Below, piece by piece: positions 34,976 to 43,350 of a stretch of DNA of 64,000 nt (position 1 is the stretch's first letter; every line of letters begins with the position of its first letter). The position numbers were made by a program, and so were the translations under genes. This DNA comes from Streptosporangium carneum (lineage in GTDB: Bacteria; Actinomycetota; Actinomycetes; Streptosporangiales; Streptosporangiaceae). Where the stretch lies: NCBI RefSeq assembly GCF_027922005.1, contig NZ_BSEV01000008.1:124001-188000 (forward strand), read 5' to 3'. The notes below the pieces were generated by a model. It was not told the DNA's origin and did no database searches. It saw only the letters and a list, made by a program, of their open reading frames with translations.

Positions 34976-35357
34976 CGGCTGATTTCCTTTCGCAACTTTC
35001 AGGCCGTGTGAATGACGATGCTAATCGCACAAAAATATTACCTTCGGCATCTTATCAGACGGAAATAAATTTCCAATAACGCACAGATGAAAACAAGGAC
35101 TCATTGCGTCGCCGGAATTCGTTCACCCCGTCGCCCCGGCGTGGGAACCCGGTCCATGTCGAGACAGCCGAGGTCGCAGGACCTGACGTCCTCGGCCGGG
35201 TCCGTGCCGACCGAACCGCGGCGAAACGGGCCGCCCGTTTCGCCGCGGTCGCGCGCTTCCCGCCGGAGACGACCGGGATCGACGCCGTCAGGGAGGGGAG
35301 CCCCCGTGACCTGCCTCGCTCATCCGTCCGGTCCCGCGGCGCGCCCGTCCACAACGG
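34976..35357. other. intergenic region with strong hairpin
   Basis: These 382 bp contain the AT-rich promoter side of the methyltransferase gene (34980-35100), and the hairpin listed separately. I see no gene. Confidence 0.4.
35215..35249 (-). terminator. 16-bp perfect stem hairpin
   Basis: ACCGCGGCGAAACGGG pairs exactly with CCCGTTTCGCCGCGGT around CCG. It lies 109 bp past the stop of the beta-helix gene. There is no T-run; such I-shaped terminators are common in actinomycetes. Confidence 0.65.
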
Positions 35358-36419
35358 TCACGGCGTCACCTGGATGTTCGTGAGGCCCTTTCCTCCCGTC
35401 ACCGTGTTGCCGCTGTGGACCGTCGTCTCGCAGCCCGGGCCGTGGTTGGTGACGTTGATCGCCAGTTGCCTCGCGCCGGTCGCGCCCGTCAGATCCGAGG
35501 TGTTGTCGCGGAAGACGGTCCCGCACCCCCAGCCGGGCTGCTGGGTGTGAGTCTCGTAACCGTTGTTGCTGGTGTTCCTGCCCTTGTTGTCCCTGACGAG
35601 GACGTCGTTGCCCTTCACGTCGACCCAGGAGTCGTCGTAGTTGGCGCCGGTGAGCCCGCCGCCGTCGAAGGTGTTGCCGATGATCTGCGCGCCCGTGGTG
35701 CCCTCCTTGATGTCGACGTTCTCACCGCCGACGTCCGGGCCGATGGTGTTGCCGATGATCTGGATGCGATCGCTGTTGTCGGAGAGCGTGTTGGCGGTGC
35801 CGACGTACACGCCCTCGCCCATGCCTCGACCGTCGTTCCCGGTGTCGTAGATCGTCGAGTTCCTGATGACGCCGTCGGTGCTGGACCTGCGGAAGTGGAC
35901 GCCCTCCATGTCGAGGTCGTGGACGGTGACCGTGTCGATGACGACGCCCTTCGCCGAGTCGACCATGATGCCCTTCTGCCCGCCGGTGACGGTGACGCCC
36001 CTGACGGTCCAGTACGAGGCGCCGTCCAGGTGCAGGCCGTAACCGCCGCCGGTCGTGAGGACCGCCCTGGAGGAGCCGGTGAGTGTGATGCGGGAGCCGG
36101 GCGTCGCCGCCGTGTAGGCCTTGAAGTTGCCCCTGTAGGTGCCGTCGGCGAGATGGATCGTGTCGCCCGGGACGGCCGCGCCGAGCGCCGACTTGAGCGC
36201 CGCGGCCGTGGACACCTCGATGACGCCGGGCGACGTCCTGGAGGCCGGTGACGACGCCGAAGCGGGAGAGGAGGCGCCGGCGAAGGCGGTTCCGCCGGCG
36301 TTGACGCGGATCGGGACGGCGGTCGCGGCGTTCGCGTTCTGCGTGACCGCCGTCGTGCCCAGCGGAAGCAGCAGGGCTCCCGCTGCGGCCAGGGCTTTGG
36401 AGAGAAGTTCACGTCGCAT
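35358..36419 (-). CDS. secreted right-handed parallel beta-helix protein
   Basis: This protein of 353 residues has a signal peptide (1-31, ALAAAGALLLPLGTTAVTQNANA) and a Thr/Ser/Gly/Asn-rich body with beta-helix rungs: ITLTGSSRAVLTTGGG, WTVRGVTVTGGQKGIMVDSAKGV, IRNSTIYDTG, IQIIGNTIGPD. VSTAAALKSALGAAVPGDTIHLADGTYRG is the usual start of pectate-lyase- or chondroitinase-B-like folds. It probably binds or cuts a polysaccharide; catalytic residues cannot be assigned. The start has AAGGACG further upstream than ideal. Confidence 0.85.
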   Translation of the reverse strand: MRRELLSKALAAAGALLLPLGTTAVTQNANAATAVPIRVNAGGTAFAGASSPASASSPASRTSPGVIEVSTAAALKSALGAAVPGDTIHLADGTYRGNFKAYTAATPGSRITLTGSSRAVLTTGGGYGLHLDGASYWTVRGVTVTGGQKGIMVDSAKGVVIDTVTVHDLDMEGVHFRRSSTDGVIRNSTIYDTGNDGRGMGEGVYVGTANTLSDNSDRIQIIGNTIGPDVGGENVDIKEGTTGAQIIGNTFDGGGLTGANYDDSWVDVKGNDVLVRDNKGRNTSNNGYETHTQQPGWGCGTVFRDNTSDLTGATGARQLAINVTNHGPGCETTVHSGNTVTGGKGLTNIQVTP

Positions 36420-36651
36420 GTGATGTCTCACGTCCTTCGGGCTGGTGTGGGGGGTGGTGAGGACGTATTCCTGCGCCGGACCGGCGACTCGCGGGGAGAG
36501 CCGGTACGGGCGCAGGAGCGATGTGAGCACACTAGCGCCGGCCGCTGCGACAAAAATGGGGAGATCAGACCCCGAACAGGGCCTGTGACCGTTTTATAGG
36601 CCCGTATTTGACACGCCGGTTTCAGGGGGTCCCGGCGGTGGGGAAGACCGC

Positions 36652-37140
36652 TCAGACCCGCCTGCCGGGAGCCTCGGCGGTGACGCCGGCCACCCGGTGG
36701 ACGTGGGGGGCGGTCGTGATCCGGACACTCCCGCGAGGGACGGCCGTGATCCGGACACTCCCCTGGGAGCCCGCCGACAGCCCGGCGTTCGCGTCGGCCG
36801 CCGCCCCTCCTGCGGTGGGCGCCCGTCCCGCCTCGCTCCCGGCCTTGTCCCCGTCACCCGCCTCGGGGACCTTCCGGTCTCCGGCGGCCAGGACGAGGGG
36901 CACGGCGTGTCCGGCGGGTTCGGCCGCGCCGCGCGGACCGGCGACGGCCAGGAGGCCGCAGACGCAGACGAGCGCCGCGGCGTAGCGCAGGAACGTGCTC
37001 TTGCCCGGCCCCGAAGGACCCGTCACGGCGGCGAAGCCGCCACGAGGGGTACCGATCGACACCTCACGCAGGGCGAACACCGTGTTCCGTCCCCTGCCGT
37101 AGACATTGCTGACCGTGTCCAAACGCACCACATCGTTCAT
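36652..37140 (-). pseudogene. MacB-like ABC ATPase truncated after Walker A and joined to unrelated sequence
   Basis: The first 50 residues match MacB/LolD-type ATPases: VVRLDTVSNVYGRGRNTVFALREVSIGTPRGGFAAVTGPSGPGKSTFLRY, where the usual GPSGSGKST has Pro for Ser. Then similarity stops within the Walker A helix and the frame goes into AALVCVCGLLAVAGP and a Gly/Ala-rich tail with repeated SVRIT. Nothing of the Q-loop, signature or Walker B remains. It faces away from the NarL response regulator, a usual neighbour of such transporters. The fused product may be made, but it cannot be an ATPase. Confidence 0.8.
36716..36762. repeat. two direct copies of a 17-bp sequence, 30 bp apart
   Basis: GTGATCCGGACACTCCC occurs twice with a period of 30 bp inside the tail of the truncated ATPase frame, giving the repeated amino acids GSVRIT. 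A period of exactly 10 codons fits a coding repeat, but two helical-phase sites of a DNA-binding protein (30 bp) are also possible. Confidence 0.7.
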
Positions 37141-37194
37141 GGAGACCAGTCTTCTGACCCTGGGGTCACACGGGCCAGGGATACGATCACCAAT

Positions 37195-37217
37195 CACTCA
37201 TGACGTCGTCATGGGTG
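37195..37217. promoter_or_regulatory. palindrome upstream of the NarL response regulator
   Basis: The core ATGACGTCGTCAT is a perfect 13-bp palindrome, and the arms extend to CACTCATGACG/CGTCATGGGTG with one mispair in 11. It is centred 33 bp before the GTG start, over the expected -35 region, and suits self-control by the dimeric regulator. Confidence 0.65.
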
Positions 37218-37238
37218 TGTCCTGATAGACATAGGGGT

Positions 37239-37847
37239 GTGATCCGGATCTTGATCGCGGAGGACCAGCGGGTGGTACGAGGCGCGCTGGTCGCTCTCCT
37301 GGAGTTGGAGTCCGACCTCACGGTCGTCGCCGAGGTCGGTTCCGGTGACGAGGTCGTGCCCGCCGCCCTCAGGCACGGTCCGGACGTCGCCGTGCTCGAC
37401 ATCGACATGCCCGGCGACATCGACGGCCTCGACGCCGCCGCCGAGCTGAGCCGGCGGGTTCCGGGGTGCCGCACGCTGGTGCTGACCGGACAGGGCCGAG
37501 CCGGTCATCTGCGCCGCGCCCAGAGAGCGCACGTGACCGGTTTCCTGCTGAAGACCGCGCCGGTGGACGAGCTGATCACCGCGGTCCGCGCCGTCGCGGC
37601 GGGCAGGCGGGTGCTCGATCCCAACCTCGCCGTCACCGCCTGGAACCTGGGTGACGACCCCCTCACCCCTCGCGAGACCGACGTGCTGCGGCTGACCGCC
37701 GAGGGCGCCGACGTCGCGGAGATCGCCACCAGGCTCTTCCTGTCGGCCGGCACGGTGCGCAACCACCTCACCGCGATCGTGGGCAAGCTGAACGCGAGGA
37801 GCAGAACGGACGCGGTCCGCATCGCCCGCGACGCGGGCTGGATCTGA
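37239..37847 (+). CDS. NarL/LuxR-family response regulator
   Basis: This regulator has 202 residues. The receiver has acidic residues E8 and D9 and phospho-acceptor D54 (VAVLDIDMPGD), then LVLTGQ and the K of FLLKTAPVDEL. The LuxR HTH follows: LTPRETDVLRLTAEGADVAEIATRLFLSAGTVRNHL. The GTG at VIRILIAEDQ is preferred over an ATG 39 bp upstream, because that ATG lies inside the palindrome and the receiver normally starts here. TAGACA lies 7 nt upstream, so it may be leaderless. It converges on a large histidine kinase 32 bp away, its likely partner. Confidence 0.92.
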   Translation: MIRILIAEDQRVVRGALVALLELESDLTVVAEVGSGDEVVPAALRHGPDVAVLDIDMPGDIDGLDAAAELSRRVPGCRTLVLTGQGRAGHLRRAQRAHVTGFLLKTAPVDELITAVRAVAAGRRVLDPNLAVTAWNLGDDPLTPRETDVLRLTAEGADVAEIATRLFLSAGTVRNHLTAIVGKLNARSRTDAVRIARDAGWI

Positions 37848-37879
37848 CGGCCTGCCCGAGCCCCGCCTCCCCGGACGGG

Positions 37880-40048
37880 TCATGCCCCGTCTCTCGTCAG
37901 GTCCGGCGAGAGACGGGCCAGGTCCAGCACGACCCGCAGCCGGAACCAGCCGTCCTCCTCCGGGGCCGCGGTGAGCCGTCCCCCGACGATGGCCAGCCGA
38001 GCGGTGAGGTTGCCGAGCCCGGAACCCGCCGGAGACCGTACGGCGTCGTGGGGGAGCCCGTCGTTGGCGACGATGAGCCGGAACAGCCCCTGCGCGTACC
38101 CGGTCTCGATCCGGCACCGCCGGGCGCTGCTGTGCCGCAGCACGTTGGTGACGGCCTCCCTGAGGACGGCGCTCAGCACCGTGTTGACCGCGGGGTCGTC
38201 GAACGCCGGCGGCGGACCGTGGTCCAGGTCGATCCTGACCTCGATCCCGGCCGTGGTGAGGATCGCCCTGGCGGAGGCCGCCTCCTCCTCGAGTGACAGC
38301 TCCAGGTGGCCTCCGGAGACGGCTCTCATGTCGGCGCGCGCCCGTTCGGAGATCACGACGATGTCGGCGAGCTCCGCCCGCGCCCGGCCGGGATCCCGGT
38401 CGAGCAGCCTGCGGACCAGCTCGCACTTGAGCAGGATGGCCGCGAGGTTGTGGCCGAGCAGATCGTGCAGGTCACGGGCGACCCGGAGCCGCTCCTGGGC
38501 GATCGCGGTCCGCGCGGGCTCCTCCCTCGTGGCCTGAAGCTCCTTGATCAACCGGGTGAGCCTGGCCAGGCCGGAGACCACGAGCCCGGTCACGAGCACG
38601 CCGATCGTCAGATTGACGACCACGGTCACGCCCAGCGAGAGCAGCACTCCCGCCGTCGCCACACCCGCCATCGCGAGCACGGTGAGCGGCCAGGACAGCG
38701 CCGGAGGAAGGACCAGCAGGAGGGAGCCGACCATGAAACCGGGAACGTTCAGCCATCCCCGCCCGAACCAGAGGATGGGCAGGAAGCTCAGGACCGCCTG
38801 GACGGACAGGGAGAGCAGGGGCCGGTCCCGTGTGCCGCGGAGTTGCAGGACGGCCATCACGGCCAGGCAGGCGGCGGCTCCCGCCAGCGCCCGCACCGGG
38901 ACGTAGAGCAGGACCTTGGCGGCGAAGCCGGCGAGCACCACCACCAGGAGCGTGACCGACAGGCTGTAGGCCGAGCCGGGCAGCGACGCGGCCGGTTTCG
39001 AGCACACCGGAATGGTCGCCTTCACCACGGAGCAGCCGTCGGCCTCGGAACCGGCGGTGAGACGCCCGCCCGCGTCCTGGAACTGGCCGACCAGACCGTC
39101 GAGACATCCGACGTCCAGGGCTCCGTCGCTGACGACGCGAAGCCCCACGAGGCCGTTGTCCTCGGTGGTCTCGACGACGCACCGCCGCGCCTGTCCGAGA
39201 TCGACGATCCCGGTGACCGCCTCCCTGAGCACGGCCCCGAGCAGAACGCCCGGCGGACCGAGAGGTTCGGTGTGGCGGGTCCGCCCCTCCACCTCGACCC
39301 CGGCCGTCGACAGCAGCGCCCGTGCCCGCGCGATCTCGGGGGACAGGGACATGCTGCGGTAGTCGACCGCCGCGGCGCGCGCGTCCGCGAGGGAACGCCG
39401 GGCGACCTCCAGCACCTCGTCGATCACCTCGTCCGGCGGCTCGACCGTGAGGCGGTTGACGGCGTCCAGCCCGACGCCGATCTTCTCGTTCAGCTCGGTG
39501 GCGACGCGCAGCCGTTCCTCGGCCACCGCGGCCATGGCGAGCGCGAGCCTGGCCGCGGACAGGTCCTCGACCCGGTCGGCGAGCTGGGCGAGACCGTAGA
39601 TCACCAGACCGGTCAGGACGGTGCCGATGGTGATGCTGACCGTGGCGGCCAGATCCGGCGCCCGGGTCGTCTCGACGAGGACGGCGCTCCCCACGACGAC
39701 CATCGCCACCGGCCACGCCGAGCTCAGCAGCAGCGAACCCACGAGGAAACCGAGCATTCCCACCGACGTTCCCAGCGGGATCACCGCCAGGTAGACGAGG
39801 ACCGCCTGGAGGGCGAGCAGCCGCACGCCCAGACGCCGTTTCAGGTTGGGGTACACGTAGGCGAGCTGGATCCCGAAGATCGCCGCCGCGACCACCGCCG
39901 CGGCGAGAAGCTGGAGCGCCCCGGACTGCCGGCTGTTGATCGCCAGGACGTACACGGCGGCGAATCCCGCCAGGATGGCGGCGACGGTCCCTCGCGCGAT
40001 GTGCGGCGCCAGATCGGTTCCGCGCGGACACGTCGATTTTTTAAACAA
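37880..40048 (-). CDS. tandem-duplicated NarX/DesK-type histidine kinase, first copy degenerate
   Basis: This protein of 722 residues contains two membrane-sensor plus kinase units in a row. Each has about six hydrophobic helices, a dimerisation helix and an ATPase domain. The second copy is complete: ERLRVARDLHDLLGHNL with phospho-acceptor His528, the N-box LREAVTNVLRH with Asn635, and the G-box SGLGNL. The first copy keeps the frame but lost them: ERLRVATELNEKIGVGL has Asn187 for His, LREAVTGIVDL has Gly for Asn, and the GxGLxxL box is gone. GGAGGT lies 3-4 nt before the TTG chosen; an earlier ATG-like start adds 25 residues. It is the likely partner of the convergent response regulator. 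Confidence 0.9.
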   Translation of the reverse strand: MFKKSTCPRGTDLAPHIARGTVAAILAGFAAVYVLAINSRQSGALQLLAAAVVAAAIFGIQLAYVYPNLKRRLGVRLLALQAVLVYLAVIPLGTSVGMLGFLVGSLLLSSAWPVAMVVVGSAVLVETTRAPDLAATVSITIGTVLTGLVIYGLAQLADRVEDLSAARLALAMAAVAEERLRVATELNEKIGVGLDAVNRLTVEPPDEVIDEVLEVARRSLADARAAAVDYRSMSLSPEIARARALLSTAGVEVEGRTRHTEPLGPPGVLLGAVLREAVTGIVDLGQARRCVVETTEDNGLVGLRVVSDGALDVGCLDGLVGQFQDAGGRLTAGSEADGCSVVKATIPVCSKPAASLPGSAYSLSVTLLVVVLAGFAAKVLLYVPVRALAGAAACLAVMAVLQLRGTRDRPLLSLSVQAVLSFLPILWFGRGWLNVPGFMVGSLLLVLPPALSWPLTVLAMAGVATAGVLLSLGVTVVVNLTIGVLVTGLVVSGLARLTRLIKELQATREEPARTAIAQERLRVARDLHDLLGHNLAAILLKCELVRRLLDRDPGRARAELADIVVISERARADMRAVSGGHLELSLEEEAASARAILTTAGIEVRIDLDHGPPPAFDDPAVNTVLSAVLREAVTNVLRHSSARRCRIETGYAQGLFRLIVANDGLPHDAVRSPAGSGLGNLTARLAIVGGRLTAAPEEDGWFRLRVVLDLARLSPDLTRDGA

Positions 40049-40322
40049 CGCACCTCCGCAGCAACAGATGAAACGATTGTTCCACTCGCTGAACTTTCCG
40101 GCCGTGCTCCTTTCGCAAAGCAAGATCGTCTGCGTGCCCGTACGCGCACCGGCTCGGCAAGAACCGGCAGAACCCTCGCGCCCGTTTCAATCCGATCATC
40201 ACCGGCGGTGAAATCGGCGGACCCACGGGTGGGAAACCTCTTACCCGTCTTCGATTTCCGTCATCCGTTCCGAGCGCGAACGTCCGGCGCCGTGAGAGCC
40301 TGACGGACGGAGGCGGCCCCGT

Positions 40323-42305
40323 TCACCGAAGGCGTCGGAGGGCGGCGGCGAGGTCCTCCAGGTGTTCCGAGACCGGCCCCAGGGTGAGCAGGCCGCTGCC
40401 CGCCCCGGCCAGTTCCGCCGCCGCGGGGGCGAGCTCGGCGTGGGCGCGCCGCATCGTCTCCTGGTCGCCGACGGCGACGGCCGCGTGCGCGGCAAGGCAC
40501 CACAGAGCCTCGAACAACAGGTCGCGGGGCGGATCCGGGACCTCTCGCAGCGCCGTCGCGGCCTCGCCGCGGCGGTCCTGGGCCAGCAGCACCAGGGGGC
40601 GGGCCCAGGGATCGTACGGTCCCCAGTCGGTGTGCTCCTCCACCTGGACGACCTGGAGGGGCCGCGCCCGCCGCACGCGCAGGCACAGCAGCGCGAGCGG
40701 CAGCAGGCCGCGCTCCAGTCCGGGCATGCCGACGCCGTCCAGCCGCGCGGCGGCCGCCCGGTAGGCGGCCTCCACCTCGGCCGCGGGCGCCTGGCCGGTC
40801 GCGGCGAGCCGCAGCGCCCGGTACCACTGGGTGAACACCCCCACCAGCGGCAGCTCGTTGCGCTCGGCCAAGCGCTCCGCGGCCGCCGCGTGGCGGTCGG
40901 CCGCGGAGAAGTCCGCGAGCGCGCTGCGGGCCTGGAGGCGGATGAGATGCCCGAGCACCTCGAAGGCGAACAGGCCGTGCCGGGCGGACAGGGCGATCAG
41001 CTCGGCGCCGGTCTCGTCCCGGCGCGGGGCCAGACCCGCCCGGTGGAAGCTCTGCATGAACACTCCGTTGAGGGTGAACGCCAGCAGCGCGGGATCGTCG
41101 AGGCCACGGGCGAGCCGCTCCGCCCGCCGGGCGGCCTGGGGCCCGCGCTCCGAACGGTCGCCTCTCGACTCCAGGGCGATCGTGGCCAGCAGCCGCGCCC
41201 GCGCCGCCTCGTGCCCGCCGGGCGGGAGAGCGGCCAGGGTGCGTTCGGCCGCCGCGAGCACCCGCGCGGCCTGCTCCGGGTCGTCGACACGGGTCCAGAT
41301 CGCGGGGACGTCGTAGGCGCCGATCACGCGGGCGGTCAGTTCCGCGTCGCCCAGCTCCTCGGCCGCCGCGACGGCCGCCACACGGTGTCGGCGGGCCGCT
41401 TCCAGACCGCCGCCTCCGGTCACCGCGAGATTGCGCAGCAGGCCCACCGTCGACTCCAGCCGCGCCCGCGCGCCGGACGCCACGGTGCGGTCGTAGTCGG
41501 CGGCCGCCTGCGCCCACACCTGGGCCGCGCCCGCCGGTCCCGAGGCGGGGTCGAGGTGGCGGGCGTGGGCGAGGACGTCCGCCTCGAGTCGGCGTAGCCG
41601 CGGGCCCGGATCCAGCCCGAGCTGCTCCGCCAAGAGTGCTCGTGCCCGGCGCAGCACCGCGAGGGCGTCCCCCTGACGGCCGGTGCGGTACAGGGCGAGG
41701 GCCAGCAGCCGCCAGGCGTCCTCACGCCAGGGGTGCTCGGCCACGTGCGCGTCCAGATCCGGCACGGCCTCGGCCGCCAGGCCCAGGGCCAGGCGTGCCT
41801 CGGCCCGGCGCTCGACGGCGTGCAGCCGCAGCTCCGCCAGGCGCGAGCGCTCGGCGTGGGCCCAGGGCTCGTCGGCGAACTCGGCGTAGGCGGGCCCGCG
41901 CCACCATCCCAGCGCCTCCTCAAGCCGCGCCAGCCCCTCGGCGGGAGAAGACGTCGCGTCGGCGGCCGTCACCCGCTCGAAGCGCCAGGCGTCCACCGCG
42001 TCCCGCTCGGCGCGCAGCGCGTACCCCGGCCCCTCGGTGACCAGCAGCCGAGCCGGAGCCCGGGGCGGCCTCTGCGGTTCCAGCGCGCGGCGCAGCGCGG
42101 CCACGAAGGTGCGCACCGCGCCCACCGCGTCGGAGGGCGGATCCGTCCACAGATCCTCGACCAGGCGGGTGACCGGGACGACACGGCCGCGGGCGACGAT
42201 CAGCCGGGCCAGCACCGCGCGATGCCGCGGCCCCTTCAGGGCGATCGCGTCCCCGGCGGCGTCCCAGGCCGCCACCGGCCCCAGCACCCCGAACGCGACC
42301 CGCAC
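40323..42305 (-). CDS. SARP/AfsR-type regulator with BTAD domain and TPR-like region
   Basis: This regulator of 660 residues starts with an OmpR-like winged helix (LKGPRHRAVLARLIVARGRVVPVTRLVEDLW, then VRTFVAALRRALEP) and a bacterial transcriptional activation domain (FADEPWAHAERSRLAELRLHAVERRAEARLALG). The rest, 245-660, is Ala/Leu/Arg-rich helical repeats of the TPR kind, with no NB-ARC ATPase between. SARPs switch on biosynthetic genes from direct heptamers. Such heptamers occur in the promoter region it shares with a divergent hydrolase gene. Confidence 0.92.
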   Translation of the reverse strand: MRVAFGVLGPVAAWDAAGDAIALKGPRHRAVLARLIVARGRVVPVTRLVEDLWTDPPSDAVGAVRTFVAALRRALEPQRPPRAPARLLVTEGPGYALRAERDAVDAWRFERVTAADATSSPAEGLARLEEALGWWRGPAYAEFADEPWAHAERSRLAELRLHAVERRAEARLALGLAAEAVPDLDAHVAEHPWREDAWRLLALALYRTGRQGDALAVLRRARALLAEQLGLDPGPRLRRLEADVLAHARHLDPASGPAGAAQVWAQAAADYDRTVASGARARLESTVGLLRNLAVTGGGGLEAARRHRVAAVAAAEELGDAELTARVIGAYDVPAIWTRVDDPEQAARVLAAAERTLAALPPGGHEAARARLLATIALESRGDRSERGPQAARRAERLARGLDDPALLAFTLNGVFMQSFHRAGLAPRRDETGAELIALSARHGLFAFEVLGHLIRLQARSALADFSAADRHAAAAERLAERNELPLVGVFTQWYRALRLAATGQAPAAEVEAAYRAAAARLDGVGMPGLERGLLPLALLCLRVRRARPLQVVQVEEHTDWGPYDPWARPLVLLAQDRRGEAATALREVPDPPRDLLFEALWCLAAHAAVAVGDQETMRRAHAELAPAAAELAGAGSGLLTLGPVSEHLEDLAAALRRLR

Positions 42306-42350
42306 CCTCGACCGTCCTCTCCCCGGCGTCGTCCCACGTCACGCTAGCGC

Positions 42351-42400
42351 GCTCATCGGATGCTCATCCGCGCCCGGCAGGCTTGGGACATCTCCTCATC
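42351..42400. promoter_or_regulatory. SARP-like direct repeats
   Basis: GCTCATC occurs at 42351 and 42362, exactly 11 bp apart, and CCTCATC at 42394, about three turns further. SARPs bind heptamers spaced by 11 bp or its multiples. The site lies between the divergent SARP gene and the hydrolase gene. Confidence 0.55.
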
Positions 42401-42426
42401 CGGTCACCCGTGGAAAGGGCGGAACC

Positions 42427-43299
42427 ATGACACCTGCCATCACCGGCTTCGACTACCGGCGCGTCCCCGTCGCCGAGGGCGTGTCCCTGAACGTCGCCGT
42501 CGCGGGCTCGGGCAGTCCGATCGTGCTGTTGCACGGCTTCCCGCAGACCCACCTGATGTGGCGGCACGTCGCCGCCGACCTCGCGACCGACCACACCGTC
42601 ATCTGTCCCGACCTGCGCGGGTACGGCGCCAGCGACAAGCCCGCGGAGACCGGTCCCGCCGTCTACGCCAAGCGCACCATGGCCGCCGACGTCGTCGCCC
42701 TGGCCCGCGCGCTGGGGCACGAGCGCTTCGCGCTGGCCGGGCACGACCGCGGCGCCCTGGTCGCCTTCCGCGCCGGCCTCGACCATCCCGCCGCGATCAC
42801 CCGCCTCACCTGCCTCGACGTGCTGCCGACCCTGGACATGTGGGAGGTGATGCACGGCACCGCCGCCGCCGTCGGCTTCCACCTCTACCTGATGGCCCAG
42901 CCTCCCGGCCTGCCGGAGCAGATGATCGCCGCCAGCCCTGACGCCTTCTTCGGCCACTTCCTCGACATCTGGACCGGCGACCCGCGGGCCGTCCCCGCCA
43001 ACGTCCGCGCCGCCTACCTGGACGCCTGCCGCGAGGCGGTGCCCTCGATCGTCGCCGACTACCGCGCCTCCGCGGGTGTCGACGTCGACCACGACCGGGC
43101 CGACCGGGCCGCGGGCAACCGGTTGCGGATGCCGGTCACCGTGCTCCAGCAGGACTGGGGCGCCGCCCTCGGCTTCGACGCCGCCGCGCTGTGGAGCGCC
43201 TGGGCGCCCGACCTGCGGCACACCACCGTCGCCTACGGCCACTTCATGGCCGAGGAGGCCCCCGCCGCGATCGCCGGGGTCCTGCGGGCCGGAGGATGA
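42427..43299 (+). CDS. alpha/beta hydrolase, haloacetate dehalogenase-like
   Basis: This enzyme of 290 residues has the fluoroacetate dehalogenase pattern: oxyanion HGFPQTHLMWR, substrate arginines in CPDLRGYGASDKP, and an aspartate nucleophile in GHDRGA (instead of GxSxG). The late histidine is in YGHFMAEEAP. Asp-nucleophile enzymes of this type are dehalogenases or epoxide hydrolases; the Arg pair after CPD favours the former. GAAAGGG precedes the ATG. The divergent SARP is its probable regulator. Confidence 0.9.
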   Translation: MTPAITGFDYRRVPVAEGVSLNVAVAGSGSPIVLLHGFPQTHLMWRHVAADLATDHTVICPDLRGYGASDKPAETGPAVYAKRTMAADVVALARALGHERFALAGHDRGALVAFRAGLDHPAAITRLTCLDVLPTLDMWEVMHGTAAAVGFHLYLMAQPPGLPEQMIAASPDAFFGHFLDIWTGDPRAVPANVRAAYLDACREAVPSIVADYRASAGVDVDHDRADRAAGNRLRMPVTVLQQDWGAALGFDAAALWSAWAPDLRHTTVAYGHFMAEEAPAAIAGVLRAGG

Positions 43300-43350
43300 C
43301 GAGCCGGCGCGTCGTGGGCTCCTCCACGCCGCCCGCGCACGGCCCGGACG

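Noticed and set aside
36577-36610. GGGCCT...AGGCCC hairpin as riboswitch or terminator
   Set aside because: Only six pairs and a large AT-rich loop; no T-run and no match to a known riboswitch core.
38306-40303. 665-codon plus-strand frame opposite the histidine kinase
   Set aside because: Shadow of the kinase gene; no motif and very high His/Gln/Arg content.
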